64,000 bases of DNA from Oricola thermophila (GCF_013358405.1 NZ_CP054836.1:2728001-2792000), one strand, 5' to 3'. Positions 26,011-35,506 are shown, counted from the stretch's first letter. Notes: generated from the sequence alone by a model not told the origin. Program-made: numbers and translations.

Positions 26011-26634
26011 ATGGCCAGGGCTATCGACTATTACTTCACGTCCATCTCTCCCTTCAGCTATCTCGGCCACCGCGCGATCGTCGAGGTCGCGGACAGGCAC
26101 GGCGCGGCGCTGAACATAAGGCCGATCAACCTGTTCGGTCTCTGGAAGGAGTCGGGTGCCGTTCCACTGGCCGAACGCGCACCGATGCGCCAGCGCTACC
26201 GGCTCATCGAGCTGCAACGCGCCGCCGACTGGCGCGGCCTGCCGATCACGCCCCGGCCGGCACATTTCCCCGTGGACCCGACGCTGGCCGACCACACCAT
26301 CATCGCAATCGGCGAGACCGGCAAGGATGCGCGCGACTATGTCGGCGCGGTGTTCAGGGCAATCTGGGTCGAGGACCGGAATATCAGCGAGGAAGGCGTC
26401 CTCGCCGACCTGCTCGCGAAAGCCGGGCACGACGCCTCGGCGATCCTCGAAGCGGCGAAATCGGATTCCGTCGCGGCGATCCGCGTCAAGAACACCGAGG
26501 ACGCGATCGCCGCCGACGCGGTCGGCGTGCCGGCCTATGTACTCGACGGGGAGCCCTTCTGGGGACAGGACCGGATCGAGTATGTGGACCGCGCCCTGGC
26601 GAGCGGCCGCACGCCCTTTGCCGTGCCGGGCTGA
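26011..26634 (+). CDS. 2-hydroxychromene-2-carboxylate isomerase family protein (DsbA/GST-kappa-like)
   Basis: A 207-residue thioredoxin-fold protein. The N-terminus IDYYFTSISPFSYLGHRAI carries the SPFSYLG motif, with Ser in place of a redox cysteine, that binds glutathione in the kappa-class GST/HCCA isomerase family. The C-terminal part has GVPAYVLDGEPFWGQDRIEYVDR, the usual end of this family. Members isomerise 2-hydroxychromene-2-carboxylate in naphthalene degradation, but most genomic copies have unknown glutathione-dependent roles; no aromatic-degradation genes are nearby. The ATG 26011 follows AGGAAG. Confidence 0.85.
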   Translation: MARAIDYYFTSISPFSYLGHRAIVEVADRHGAALNIRPINLFGLWKESGAVPLAERAPMRQRYRLIELQRAADWRGLPITPRPAHFPVDPTLADHTIIAIGETGKDARDYVGAVFRAIWVEDRNISEEGVLADLLAKAGHDASAILEAAKSDSVAAIRVKNTEDAIAADAVGVPAYVLDGEPFWGQDRIEYVDRALASGRTPFAVPG

Positions 26635-26707
26635 ATCGGCCGACCGAACAAGCCTTGCGTGCCGGGAAGGCAAGAGGTATTTATTCCTGAAAACAACAGG
26701 AAGCGCC

Positions 26708-27376
26708 ATGCTCTCCCACAAACGCATCTGGGCCGCAATCGACGCCCTGGCCGAACGCAACGATCTCTCGCCGTCGGGTTTGGCCAAGCGCGCCGGGCTT
26801 GATTCAACCACCTTCAACAAGTCCAAGCGCTTCGCCTCCGACGGGCGGCCCCGCTGGCCTTCGACCGAGTCGCTGGCCAAGATCATGGAGGCAACCGGGT
26901 CCTCGCTGGAGGAATTCATGGCGCTGGTTCGCGACGATGCCGCGCGCGCCGCCCCTCCGGCCGTCCACCGCCGGAGCATTGTCCCGGTGCGCGAAGTTCC
27001 GGTGATCGGCCTGGCGCAGGCCGGCGCCGGCGGCTATTTCGACGATGCGGGTTTTCCTGCCGGCCAGGGATGGGACACCGTCGCCTTTCCCGGCCCGAAT
27101 CTCGACGAGGGGTGCTACGCGCTGGAGATCACCGGCGATTCCATGCTGCCTCTCTACCGCGAGGGAGACATCATCATCGTCTCTCCGACCGCGCAGGTCA
27201 GGCGCGGAGACCGGGTCGTGGTCAAGACGCGCGACGGAGAGGTGATGGCCAAGACACTGCTGCGACGGACCTCCCTGGTCATCGAGCTGGAATCGGTGAA
27301 TCCGGCGCACCCGCCCCGCACATTCCCGGTTTCGGACATCGAATGGATGGCCCGGATCGTCTGGGCCAGCCAGTAA
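26708..27376 (+). CDS. XRE/S24-family LexA-like repressor with peptidase domain
   Basis: A 222-residue protein. The N-terminal helix-turn-helix (about 1-75, SPSGLAKRAGLDSTTFNKSKR) is joined to a C-terminal S24 peptidase domain (about 95-222) with the serine in EITGDSMLPLYREGD and the lysine in REGEVMAKTLL-like sequence DGEVMAKTLLRR. Both catalytic residues are present, so autocleavage is possible. Such stand-alone repressors are chromosomal in most rhizobia; no phage genes are near. It has AGGAAG upstream of the ATG. It converges with lysK, with 3 bp between. Confidence 0.87.
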   Translation: MLSHKRIWAAIDALAERNDLSPSGLAKRAGLDSTTFNKSKRFASDGRPRWPSTESLAKIMEATGSSLEEFMALVRDDAARAAPPAVHRRSIVPVREVPVIGLAQAGAGGYFDDAGFPAGQGWDTVAFPGPNLDEGCYALEITGDSMLPLYREGDIIIVSPTAQVRRGDRVVVKTRDGEVMAKTLLRRTSLVIELESVNPAHPPRTFPVSDIEWMARIVWASQ

Positions 27377-27379
27377 GGC

Positions 27380-29050
27380 TCATGCGTTCTCGACAGCCAG
27401 TTCGCCGGCGAGCGCCTTGTTGATCAGCGCCACCGTTTCCGAAACGCCGTAGAGCGCGACGAAGGAACCGAAGCGCGGCCCCCTCTCCTGGCCGAGCAGG
27501 ACCTGGTAGAGCATCTGGAACCATGCCCCCGTCACCGCCGGCCCGCCGTCCGGGCCGGTCTTAGACGGGTCCTGGTAGCGCTCGTAACCGCGCGCCACGT
27601 CGAGGGCAGCGTCCTGGATCGCCGCACCGTCGGCATCCGCCGGCAATGCCTCGAAGGCGGCGGCCAGTTTCGCCAGCGCCTCGCGCTCGGTATCGTCCGG
27701 GGCGCGGAACTTCTTCGTCGGCTTGACGAAATCCTCGAAGTAGCGGATCGCGTAGCCGGCCAGCTCGTCAAGCTTGGAATGGGTTTCGGCGGTCACGCCC
27801 GGCGCGTAGCGCGAGATGAAGCCCCACAACACGTTCTTCTCATGCGCATTCGAGGCACTGACCAGGTTCAGCAGCATGGAGAACGGTACCGGCATGTCGT
27901 CCGCCGGCGGCTGGCCGGAATGGATGTGCCAGACCGGATTGTTGAGCCGGCCGGCCTCGTCCTGCCTGCGAAAGGCGGCGAGGAACGAGAAATACTCATC
28001 CACCGCCTTCGGGATCACGTCAAAATAGAGACGCTTGGCCGTGCGCGGCTTCTGGAACATGTAGAGGGCGAGGCTCTCGGTCGGCGCATAGGTCAGCCAC
28101 TCGTCGATGGTCAGGCCGTTGCCCTTCGACTTGGATATCTTCTCGCCGTTCTGGTCGAGGAAGAGCTCGTAGACATAATGCTCCGGCGGCCGGCCTCCGA
28201 GTGCGGAGCAGATGCGGTCATAAACGGGCATGTTCGGACCATGGTCCTTGCCGAACATCTCGAAATCGACGCCGAGTGCCGCCCATCGCGCGCCGAAGTC
28301 CGGCTTCCATTGCAGCTTGACGTTGCCACCGGTAACCGGCTGCGTCATCTCCTCTCCGTCCTCGTCCACATAGGTGACGGTGCCGGACCTGGCGTCGACA
28401 GATTTCATGGGCACGTAAAGGACACGCCCGGTCTTTGGCGAGATCGGCAGGAAGGGTGAATAGGTGGCGCGACGCTCCTCGCCCAGCGTCGGCAGCATGA
28501 TATCCATGATCGCGTCGTAGCGCTCGGCGACGCGCAGCAGGATCTCGTCGAAGCGGCCGGACTTGTAATAGTCGGTGGCGCTGGCAAACTCGTAGTCGAA
28601 GCCGAAGGTGTCGAGGAACCGGCGCAGCATCGCGTTGTTGTGGTGGCCGAAGCTCTCGTAGTCGCCGCCGAACGGGTTCGGCACGGCGGTCAGCGGCTTG
28701 TGCAGATGCGGCTCGAGGACGGACTTGTCCGGCACGCTGTCCGGGATCTTTCGCATGCCGTCCATGTCGTCGGAGAAGCACAGGAGCTTGGTCGGAACCT
28801 TGTCCTCCGTCAGGACGCGAAAGGCGGTGCGCACCATGGTCGTGCGCGCGACCTCGCCGAAGGTGCCGATATGCGGAAGGCCGGACGGACCGTAGCCGGT
28901 CTCGAACAGGACGACCTCGGGAAAGCCAGTCTTCTCGTAGCGCTTGACGATCTTGCGCGCCTCCTCGAACGGCCAGGCCTTGGTTTTCCCGGCAGCCTCG
29001 AGAAGCTCCGGTGTCAGTTCGAGTTGGGGCAGGGCCGGATTGGCGCTCAT
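27380..29050 (-). CDS. lysK: Class I lysyl-tRNA synthetase
   Basis: A 556-residue class I LysRS, the archaeal-type enzyme used by alphaproteobacteria instead of the class II LysS. The HIGH box is [10 protein letters not shown] and the KMSKS box is [10 protein letters not shown]. It charges tRNA-Lys in the cytoplasm. I use ATG 29050 (MSANPALPQ), for which AGGA lies ten bases upstream; a GTG three codons earlier (29059) is possible but sits too close to that AGGA. Confidence 0.95.
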   Translation of the reverse strand: MSANPALPQLELTPELLEAAGKTKAWPFEEARKIVKRYEKTGFPEVVLFETGYGPSGLPHIGTFGEVARTTMVRTAFRVLTEDKVPTKLLCFSDDMDGMRKIPDSVPDKSVLEPHLHKPLTAVPNPFGGDYESFGHHNNAMLRRFLDTFGFDYEFASATDYYKSGRFDEILLRVAERYDAIMDIMLPTLGEERRATYSPFLPISPKTGRVLYVPMKSVDARSGTVTYVDEDGEEMTQPVTGGNVKLQWKPDFGARWAALGVDFEMFGKDHGPNMPVYDRICSALGGRPPEHYVYELFLDQNGEKISKSKGNGLTIDEWLTYAPTESLALYMFQKPRTAKRLYFDVIPKAVDEYFSFLAAFRRQDEAGRLNNPVWHIHSGQPPADDMPVPFSMLLNLVSASNAHEKNVLWGFISRYAPGVTAETHSKLDELAGYAIRYFEDFVKPTKKFRAPDDTEREALAKLAAAFEALPADADGAAIQDAALDVARGYERYQDPSKTGPDGGPAVTGAWFQMLYQVLLGQERGPRFGSFVALYGVSETVALINKALAGELAVENA

Positions 29051-29190
29051 GGTCTTCACGTCCTGGTATTCGGGGCATTTCCGGCACGCGGCTGGGATGC
29101 GCGGCCATTTGTCCGCCAGCCTTTACAGCCTCGTGCTTGCGAAGCCAAGCATGCAGCACTACCTTCGCGCCAACACGCAAGAGGGCATTC

Positions 29191-29601
29191 ATGAGCACGC
29201 TTACCCCGCAAGAGGCACTGGTCTTCGTCATGGTCACGATGGCGGCTGCCGATTCCAACCTGTCGGAGCGCGAATTGTCGCGCATCGGCAACACGGTCGA
29301 CACGCTTCCCGTCTTCGAGGGATATTCGCGCGATCAGCTCGTCGAGACCGCGAACCGCTGCACGGCCATACTGAACGAGCCCGCGGGCATCGACCGGATC
29401 CTTGCCATGGTCAAGGCCAGCCTGCCCGAACGGCTGTACGAAACCGCCTATGCGGTGGCGATCGAGATCGCATCGGCCGACCTGCACGCCGAACAGGAGG
29501 AACTCCGGTTCCTCCAGATCATGCGCGACGAGTTCGAGCTGGACAATCTCGTCACCGCCGCGATCGAGCGATCCGCGCGAGTGCGTTTCCGCCTGCCCTG
29601 A
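29191..29601 (+). CDS. TerB-like (tellurite resistance) domain protein
   Basis: A 136-residue all-helical protein with the TerB fold: LVFVMVTMAAADSNLSERELSRI at the N-terminus and AYAVAIEIASADLHAEQEELRFL in the second half, each carrying the Asp/Glu-rich (A)AD...E pattern that binds divalent metal. TerB-like proteins act in envelope stress and metal-dependent processes; actual tellurite resistance is not implied. The ATG at 29191 follows GAGGG. It is divergent from lysK. Confidence 0.82.
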   Translation: MSTLTPQEALVFVMVTMAAADSNLSERELSRIGNTVDTLPVFEGYSRDQLVETANRCTAILNEPAGIDRILAMVKASLPERLYETAYAVAIEIASADLHAEQEELRFLQIMRDEFELDNLVTAAIERSARVRFRLP

Positions 29602-29674
29602 CGCGAATGTGAATTGCCGTTGATGCAACCGCCCGGCATGGATCGGGCGGCATTTCGACGTCCCAGCGCGAGCC

Positions 29675-30481
29675 ATGATGGAATATTCCGAAGCGACAAT
29701 ACGGTTCCTGGCCTTCATCGCCATTTTCGCTTCGATGGCGATCTACGAACTGTGGTCGCCGCGCCTCGAACGCGAGGAGATGAAGGGCGCCTGGAAATCG
29801 AAACGCTGGTTCACGAACCTGTCGATCGTCGTGTTGTCGTCAGTCGCCTTGCGCATCGTGTTTCCCGCCGCCGCGGTCGGCACGGCATTCCATGCCCAGT
29901 CACAGGGCTGGGGCCTGTTTCCGGCCATGGGCATCCCGCCGGTGTTCGCGGGGATTGCCTCCTTCGTCATCCTGGACTTCGCGGTCTGGCTGGAGCATGT
30001 CGTCAGCCACAAGGTTCCGTTGTTCTGGCGATTCCACCGCATGCACCATGCCGACAACGGTTTTGACGTGACAACCGCATTGCGGTTCCATCCCGTCGAG
30101 ATCTTGCTTTCCATGTTCTGGAAGGCAGCGATCGTGATCGCACTCGGGGCGCCCCCGGAAGCGGTTCTGGTGTTCGAGATCGTCCTCAACGGTACGGCCA
30201 TGTTCAACCACTCGAACATCGACCTGCCGGAACGGATCGACCGCGTGTTGCGCCTCGTCCTCGTGACCCCGGACATGCATCGCGTGCATCACTCGTCGAC
30301 GCCGCGCGAAACCGACTCGAACTACGGATTCAATTTTCCCTTCTGGGACCGGATATTCCGCACCTACAACGCTCAGCCGGAACTCGGCCACGAGGGTATG
30401 GAAATCGGGCTGAAGGAATTTCGCGGCCCGCAGTCAGCCGGACTGCTCTGGGCTCTCTGCCTGCCCTTCCGGCGCGGCTGA
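29675..30481 (+). CDS. Sterol desaturase/fatty acid hydroxylase family membrane di-iron protein
   Basis: A 268-residue polytopic protein with the eight-His di-iron pattern of the fatty acid hydroxylase superfamily: LEHVVSHKVPLFWRFHRMHHADNGF and later NHSNI and HRVHHSSTPRETDSNYGF. About four hydrophobic segments surround them. Such enzymes hydroxylate or desaturate membrane lipids or sterol-like compounds; the substrate is unknown. The last 48 bp overlap the 3' end of the convergent solute-binding protein gene. The Shine-Dalgarno is weak, and the start could be either of two adjacent ATGs. Confidence 0.85.
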   Translation: MMEYSEATIRFLAFIAIFASMAIYELWSPRLEREEMKGAWKSKRWFTNLSIVVLSSVALRIVFPAAAVGTAFHAQSQGWGLFPAMGIPPVFAGIASFVILDFAVWLEHVVSHKVPLFWRFHRMHHADNGFDVTTALRFHPVEILLSMFWKAAIVIALGAPPEAVLVFEIVLNGTAMFNHSNIDLPERIDRVLRLVLVTPDMHRVHHSSTPRETDSNYGFNFPFWDRIFRTYNAQPELGHEGMEIGLKEFRGPQSAGLLWALCLPFRRG

Positions 30482-31360
30482 CACGGGAGCGCCGATTCCG
30501 TCGGCAAAGGGGCTGAGCGGAAAGAAGCGCGTGAATATCTCCTCGTAGATACCCTTCTCCTCCAGCGCGAGAAGTGCGCTGTCGATGACGGGAATCATCC
30601 TGGCACTATCCTTGCGCATGACGATCGATATGCCCGGACCAAGGAAATGATCGGAGATGAAGGGCCCAGACACGAAGCGGCAGCAGCCGTCAGCCTTTGG
30701 GGAGGCAAGCCAGAAGGACATCGCCACGCCGTCGCCGAACACGTACTCCGTCTCGCTGGAGGCCAACGCATCATAGGTCTCGGCCGGCGTGTCGAACTCG
30801 ACCGCGACGGCATCGGGAAACCATGCCCTCAGCATGGCTGCATGCGCGCTGCCGCGAACGACGGCGACCTGTTTGCCAAGAACGAGCCGCGTCATGTCGG
30901 TTGAATCGGGGACGAAACCGTTACGTGCGGCAAACCGGGCCGGAAACCGGAAATAGGGGGCTGAAACGGCGCGTGCCTCCCTCAATCCGGCCGTGATGCG
31001 ATGGCCAGCAATGATCGCTTCCCCGCGCAAACCGTCCAGCGCCGGGTCCAGCTCCTCCCACGGCATCGCCTCGATCTCGCACTTCGCCTCGATGTCAAGT
31101 TCGGCGCAGATCGCGCGGGCGATATCGATGTTGAAACCTACCGGCCGGCCCTGCGGGTCGGCAAAATTGAATGGCGGGAAATCCAGCGTGGTCAGAAAGC
31201 GCAGGCGCACCAGCCCGGACAGGTCGAAACGCGCACCACGGTCGTTCGGATCGAACAGACGGGGGGCATCTTCCGCTCTCGCGGGAATTGCTGCCGCGGC
31301 CAGAGCCGCGCCGAACAACAGGATACGTATCCCGGAAACCGGATTTGAAATACCGACCAT
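30434..31360 (-). CDS. Periplasmic solute-binding protein, family 3-like
   Basis: A 308-residue secreted protein with a signal peptide (IRILLFGAALAAAAIPARA) and an amino-acid-type binding fold: LRFLTTLDFPPFNFADPQGR, GFNIDIARAICAELDI, VSAPYFRFPARFAAR, and a C-terminal LLALEEKGIYEEIFTRFF. No ABC permease or ATPase gene is adjacent, so it may be an orphan binding protein or a signalling input. The ATG at 31360 follows GCGAGGG. Its 3' end overlaps the sterol-desaturase-like gene tail to tail by 48 bp. Confidence 0.82.
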   Translation of the reverse strand: MVGISNPVSGIRILLFGAALAAAAIPARAEDAPRLFDPNDRGARFDLSGLVRLRFLTTLDFPPFNFADPQGRPVGFNIDIARAICAELDIEAKCEIEAMPWEELDPALDGLRGEAIIAGHRITAGLREARAVSAPYFRFPARFAARNGFVPDSTDMTRLVLGKQVAVVRGSAHAAMLRAWFPDAVAVEFDTPAETYDALASSETEYVFGDGVAMSFWLASPKADGCCRFVSGPFISDHFLGPGISIVMRKDSARMIPVIDSALLALEEKGIYEEIFTRFFPLSPFADGIGAPVSAAPEGQAESPEQSG

Positions 31361-31756
31361 GCCCTCGCTTAGCCGATGCCAGGGAAAGGTTCCAGAAGCA
31401 AATGGCGATACGCCCTGGATTGCACGGCATGCTTGCATCAGAGTTTTTTTACTATACTCTAGATGGTCGGGGTATCGTCTGGATTTGGATAACGGGGTGG
31501 GGGCGTCATTCCGGTTCCGGGATCGAATTCAGTACGGCCGCGGCCGAATGCGCGGCTACGTCACGAGCCGGTCACCGTCAGGCTTGACCGGGCACGAAAG
31601 CTCACACGCCCGAAGCCGGAACCGAATGGCGGCGCGGCAAACGAAAACCGCCTGTGCCCCTCCGTCGCATTTCTCGCCGATCAGACCTATCCCCGGCCCC
31701 ATCTTTCGCAAGCGAGCCGGCAAGCGATCCGCAACGGCACAAGCGGCGCGAGCGAA
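31361..31756 (+). other. Upstream region of the glycosyltransferase: promoter and probable in-frame N-terminal coding extension
   Basis: A good -10 (TATACT, 31453-31458) in an AT-rich patch suggests transcription starting near 31465. From 31493 the glycosyltransferase frame is open and continues without a stop into the annotated gene; its last 35 codons (CPSVAFLADQTYPRPHLSQA and following) look like genuine protein. Yet no ATG, GTG or TTG exists in this frame between 31493 and 31757. An ATG at 31463 is in the same frame but meets TAA at 31490, next to a GGGGTGGGGG run. Confidence 0.5.
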
Positions 31757-33478
31757 TTGCTCGCATACGGACTGATCAGCGAGGAGGCCTACTACCGCGC
31801 GCTGGCCGAACATCACTGCGTTCGCTTCGTCGAGAACGACGAAATCGCGCAAGCCCTTGCCGCCGATGGCGAAGAGCCCGGTCACACCCTTTCGCGCCAT
31901 GCGATCTGGTGCCGGCTGACCGACGGCTCCGTGCGCCCGGTATTTGCGCCCCCTCCGGATCGCGGAGTCATCGGCACAGCCGATTTCCGCGACAGGCTGG
32001 CGCGAATACCGGGCATAGCCCTTGCCACACCGACCGGCCTGAAATCCGCATTGGCCAAGCAAACGAAGCATGGCCTCGGGGCGGCGGCTAGCGACAGACT
32101 GGCAATCGAAGAACCGCAGTTCTCGGCCAAGCACGGCGCCGGCGCATGGCACGGTTTCCTTTGCGCGACGATGACAAGTTGTCTTGCCGTCTGGATCTGG
32201 ACCGCCCCCGCGACGGCCATGCTGGCGCTGCAAATTGCGGCAGGGCTGTTTTTCCTCGGCTTTGCCGCACTGCGGATCGTTGCAGCGATGAGCTTTCGGC
32301 GGCAATCGCCGACCCCGCTGGCACGGTTCGCCAACTCCGAGCGGCCTATCTACTCGGTCATCGTTGCGTTGTACCGCGAAGCACCGGTTATCGCGGACCT
32401 GATCCCCGCGCTGAAGGCCTTGCGCTGGCCGCGCACCAAGCTGGAGATCAAGCTTGTCTGCGAGGAGGACGACAGCGAGACGGTTGCGGCGCTGGCACGC
32501 GAAAGGCTCGACCGCCGTTTCGAAATCATCACCGTCCCGCCGATCGGACCGCAAACAAAGCCGAAGGCGCTCAATTTCGCCCTGCCCTATTGCACGGGGT
32601 CGCTCGTCACGCTGTTTGACGCCGAAGACCGGCCGCACCCGGATCAGCTGGAAGAGGCATGGCAGACCTTCCGCCGGTCCGACCCGGCACTCGGAGCATT
32701 GCAGGCGCCGCTGATCGTGGCCAACCCGCATCACAACTGGCTGACCGGGCTGTTCCACTTGGAGTATGCGGCACTGTTCCGGGGGATACTGCAATGGCTG
32801 GCACGACACAGGCTGCCGATCCCTCTGGGCGGAACGTCCACGCACTTTCGCCGATCGGTGCTCGAGGAATGCATGCGCTGGGATCCCTACAACGTGACCG
32901 AGGATGCGGATCTCGGTTTCCGGATGTGGCGCAAGGGATATCGCGTCGGGCTGATCAGTCGGCCGACGCTGGAGGACGCGCCCGACACCGTTCTCGTTTG
33001 GCTTCGCCAGCGTACCCGCTGGATCAAGGGCTGGATCCAGACCTGGGTCGTCCATTCGCGCCCGTTCCCGTCCAGTCCTTCGGTACGGCCGTTCGCCGGC
33101 ATGGCAATCATGCATCTGCTGCTAGCCGGCACCGTCGCCTGTTTCCTGTTCTACCCGCTGAGCGTGATGACCGTTGCCGCACTCGGAGTCTGGAGCTATG
33201 CGAGCGGCGGCATGCCGGTAACCTGGAATGCGCTCGGTGTGCTCGCCGGGGCCAATATCGTGCTTGCATTCGGCGCACATGCGGCACTTTCCCTTCGAAC
33301 GGTGGATCGCCCCCTTCGCCCTCTGGCACTGAAAGTCATGGCCTTGGTGCCTGTCTACTGGCTTCTCGGCGCGGTCGCCGGCTGGCGAGCCGTGAAACAG
33401 TACTTCACCGAACCCTATCTCTGGGAAAAGACGCCACACCGCCCGCACGACCGCGAAGGTGCCCGACACGGCGAATGA
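31757..33478 (+). CDS. Family 2 glycosyltransferase, membrane-bound, with N-terminal GspE_N/MshEN-like domain
   Basis: At least 573 residues. The N-terminal part (LLAYGLISEEAYYRALAEHH) resembles the small domain found in front of similar rhizobial glycosyltransferases. Two membrane segments follow (about 130-175), then the GT-A domain with SVIVALYREAPVIADLIPAL, the DxD-like FDAEDRPHPDQLEEA, NVTEDADLGFRMWRKGY and the Q/RxxRW motif in RQRTRWIKGW, and C-terminal membrane helices. It likely polymerises or transfers sugars for an exopolysaccharide at the inner membrane. The start is uncertain: the first possible codon is TTG 31757, but coding similarity extends upstream. Confidence 0.8.
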   Translation: MLAYGLISEEAYYRALAEHHCVRFVENDEIAQALAADGEEPGHTLSRHAIWCRLTDGSVRPVFAPPPDRGVIGTADFRDRLARIPGIALATPTGLKSALAKQTKHGLGAAASDRLAIEEPQFSAKHGAGAWHGFLCATMTSCLAVWIWTAPATAMLALQIAAGLFFLGFAALRIVAAMSFRRQSPTPLARFANSERPIYSVIVALYREAPVIADLIPALKALRWPRTKLEIKLVCEEDDSETVAALARERLDRRFEIITVPPIGPQTKPKALNFALPYCTGSLVTLFDAEDRPHPDQLEEAWQTFRRSDPALGALQAPLIVANPHHNWLTGLFHLEYAALFRGILQWLARHRLPIPLGGTSTHFRRSVLEECMRWDPYNVTEDADLGFRMWRKGYRVGLISRPTLEDAPDTVLVWLRQRTRWIKGWIQTWVVHSRPFPSSPSVRPFAGMAIMHLLLAGTVACFLFYPLSVMTVAALGVWSYASGGMPVTWNALGVLAGANIVLAFGAHAALSLRTVDRPLRPLALKVMALVPVYWLLGAVAGWRAVKQYFTEPYLWEKTPHRPHDREGARHGE

Positions 33479-33549
33479 CGGCTTAACAAACGCCGCGAAA
33501 TCCCCATATACCGCGCATCGACCAACCCGCCCCACTCGCCGGAGAACCC

Positions 33550-34341
33550 ATGCAACGCCTCAAGGCTCTCGTTGAATCGAAACCCTTCGAACAGATCATC
33601 GTTGCCCTGATCATCATCAACGCCATCAGTCTCGGGCTCGAAACCGTTCCTGCCGCAATGAACGTGGCAGGTCCCGTGATAAGGGGTCTGGACCGGGCCA
33701 TTCTCGCGATTTTCGTTCTCGAGCTGCTGGCGAGATTCGCCGTCTATCGTGCCGATTTCTTCAGAAATCCGTGGCGCATCTTCGACCTGATCGTCGTCGG
33801 AATCGCGCTGGTCCCGTCCGGCGGAACATTCAGCGTCCTTCGTGCATTGCGCATCCTCCGCGTCATGCGGCTCATCACCGTCGTTCCCTCCCTGCGACGG
33901 GTGATCGGCGGCCTGCTCAGCGCACTGCCGGGAATGGGGTCCATCGTGCTTCTGCTCGGATTGTTCTTCTACGTCTTTTCCGTAATGGCGACGAAACTGT
34001 TCGGGAGCGCCTTTCCCCAATGGTTCGGATCGATCGCGGCATCGGCTTATTCGTTGTTCCAGATCATGACACTCGAAAGCTGGTCGATGGGTATCGTCCG
34101 GCCGGTCATGGAGGCATATCCCTGGGCATGGGCCTTCTTCATTCCGTTCATTCTCTGCACGACATTCACCGTGCTCAACCTCGTTATCGGCGTCATCGTC
34201 TCCGCGATGCAAAGGGAACACGAAGTGGAGGCGGCATCGGACCGGGCCGCGCTGCACGACGACCAGGCCGCCATATTGGAGGAACTCGGCAAATTGCGGG
34301 AGGAAATCCGAGCGCTTCGCGCGGAACGCTCCCTAGAATGA
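33550..34341 (+). CDS. Bacterial voltage-gated sodium channel (NavBac/NaChBac-type)
   Basis: A 263-residue single-repeat cation channel subunit (active as a tetramer). S1 to S4 are visible, S4 being VLRALRILRVMRLITVVPSLRRV with arginines every third residue. The pore loop has TLESWSMG, the sodium-selective TLESW filter of the NaChBac group. S6 (FTVLNLVIGVIVSAM) leads into a C-terminal coiled coil (ILEELGKLREEIRALRAE) that assembles the tetramer. It probably admits sodium for motility, pH or osmotic signalling. Its stop overlaps the dCTP deaminase gene tail to tail by 9 bp. Confidence 0.92.
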   Translation: MQRLKALVESKPFEQIIVALIIINAISLGLETVPAAMNVAGPVIRGLDRAILAIFVLELLARFAVYRADFFRNPWRIFDLIVVGIALVPSGGTFSVLRALRILRVMRLITVVPSLRRVIGGLLSALPGMGSIVLLLGLFFYVFSVMATKLFGSAFPQWFGSIAASAYSLFQIMTLESWSMGIVRPVMEAYPWAWAFFIPFILCTTFTVLNLVIGVIVSAMQREHEVEAASDRAALHDDQAAILEELGKLREEIRALRAERSLE

Positions 34342-35424
34342 CCGGAAGTGCTTGGAAAGCTTGAGGCCCTGGGCCTGGTAGTTCGACTTGAGATCGGCGC
34401 CATAGAGACGGTCCGGCCGCCTTTCCATGCGTTCGTAGACAAGGCGACCTACGGTCTGCCCATCCTCCAGAACGAAGGGCACTTCGTGGCTGCGCACCTC
34501 CAGCACGGCGCGGCTCCCCGAACCACCGGCGGCGCTGTGGCCGAAACCGGGATCGAAAAAGCCGGCATAGTGAACCCGGAACTCTCCGACCAGCGGATCG
34601 AACGGCGTCATCTCCGCGGCATAGTCCGGAGGCACGTGAACGGCTTCCCGGCTCACGAGAATGTAGAACTCGTCAGGATCGAGGATCAGTTCCTTGCGAT
34701 CGCGAACATAGAGAGGTTCCCAGAAGTCCAGCACGTCGAGAGCGGCGCGCTTGTCGACGTCAATGACGGCCGTGTGATGCTTGCCACGGTAGCCGACAAG
34801 TCCGTTCGTGCCGCCAGAGAGATCGACCGAGACGGCAATGCCGGCCTGACCTATGATCGGATCGTCGCCTGCGACAAGGGTCTCGGCGGCATGCAGCGTC
34901 GCAAGCTCGTCGGCATCGATAACCGTGTCCGCGGACCGGAAGCGTATCTGGGACAGACGCGAGCCGGTGCGCACGACGACAGGGAAGGTACGCGGGCTGA
35001 CCTCAAGATAAAGCGGCCCGTCATATCCCGCCGGGATCTTGTCGAACTCGATGCCGTGATCGGTCATCACACGGGTGAAAATGTCGAGGCGGCCGGTCGA
35101 ACTCTTGGGGTTGGCCGACGCAGCAATGCCGTCCGGCAACGCAAGCGTTTCCAGGAGCGGAACAATGTACACGCAGCCGGTCTCCAGCACCGCACCGGCA
35201 GCAAGATCAATCTCGTGAAGCTTGAACTGTTCCAGCTTGTCCGAAACCTTGAACCCCCTCCCGGGCATGAAGGAGGCACGGACGCGGAATGCCGTCGCAC
35301 CGAGCCGCAAATCAAGACTTGCCGGCTGGATCTGGTCAGGATCAAGCGCGCGTTCTGTGCGGAGCGCTCCGGTTTCGAGCAAACCCGCGATGGCGCTGTC
35401 GGGCAGGATGCCCCCTTCTGTCAC
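34333..35424 (-). CDS. dcd: 2'-deoxycytidine 5'-triphosphate deaminase (long Dcd)
   Basis: A 363-residue protein of the alphaproteobacterial long dCTP deaminase type, about twice the length of E. coli Dcd and consisting of two dUTPase-like halves: IQPASLDLRLGATAFRV and SSTGRLDIFTRVMTDHG in the first, GYRGKHHTAVIDVDK in the second. It deaminates dCTP to dUTP, feeding dTMP synthesis. Start is GTG 35424 with a near-perfect GGGAGAAGGG before it; no ATG fits. It diverges from the SAM-II/metZ promoter. Confidence 0.9.
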   Translation of the reverse strand: MTEGGILPDSAIAGLLETGALRTERALDPDQIQPASLDLRLGATAFRVRASFMPGRGFKVSDKLEQFKLHEIDLAAGAVLETGCVYIVPLLETLALPDGIAASANPKSSTGRLDIFTRVMTDHGIEFDKIPAGYDGPLYLEVSPRTFPVVVRTGSRLSQIRFRSADTVIDADELATLHAAETLVAGDDPIIGQAGIAVSVDLSGGTNGLVGYRGKHHTAVIDVDKRAALDVLDFWEPLYVRDRKELILDPDEFYILVSREAVHVPPDYAAEMTPFDPLVGEFRVHYAGFFDPGFGHSAAGGSGSRAVLEVRSHEVPFVLEDGQTVGRLVYERMERRPDRLYGADLKSNYQAQGLKLSKHFRSF

Positions 35425-35470
35425 GTGCCCTTCTCCCGTTGATCGTGCGCACAATCCCCGAGCAAGCTTG

Positions 35471-35499
35471 TTGACGCAAGCGTTTCGACGCCTTATGGA
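35471..35499 (+). promoter_or_regulatory. metZ: Promoter of the SAM-II riboswitch/metZ transcript
   Basis: TTGACG (35471-35476), a 17-bp spacer and TATGGA (35494-35499) lie just before the aptamer, so transcription would start a few bases ahead of the first aptamer helix. Confidence 0.65.
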
Positions 35500-35506
35500 C
35501 AGCTTT

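Noticed and set aside
26708..27376. Prophage repressor
   Set aside because: No integrase, phage structural or lysis genes are nearby; flanking genes are housekeeping and such S24 repressors are common in rhizobial chromosomes.
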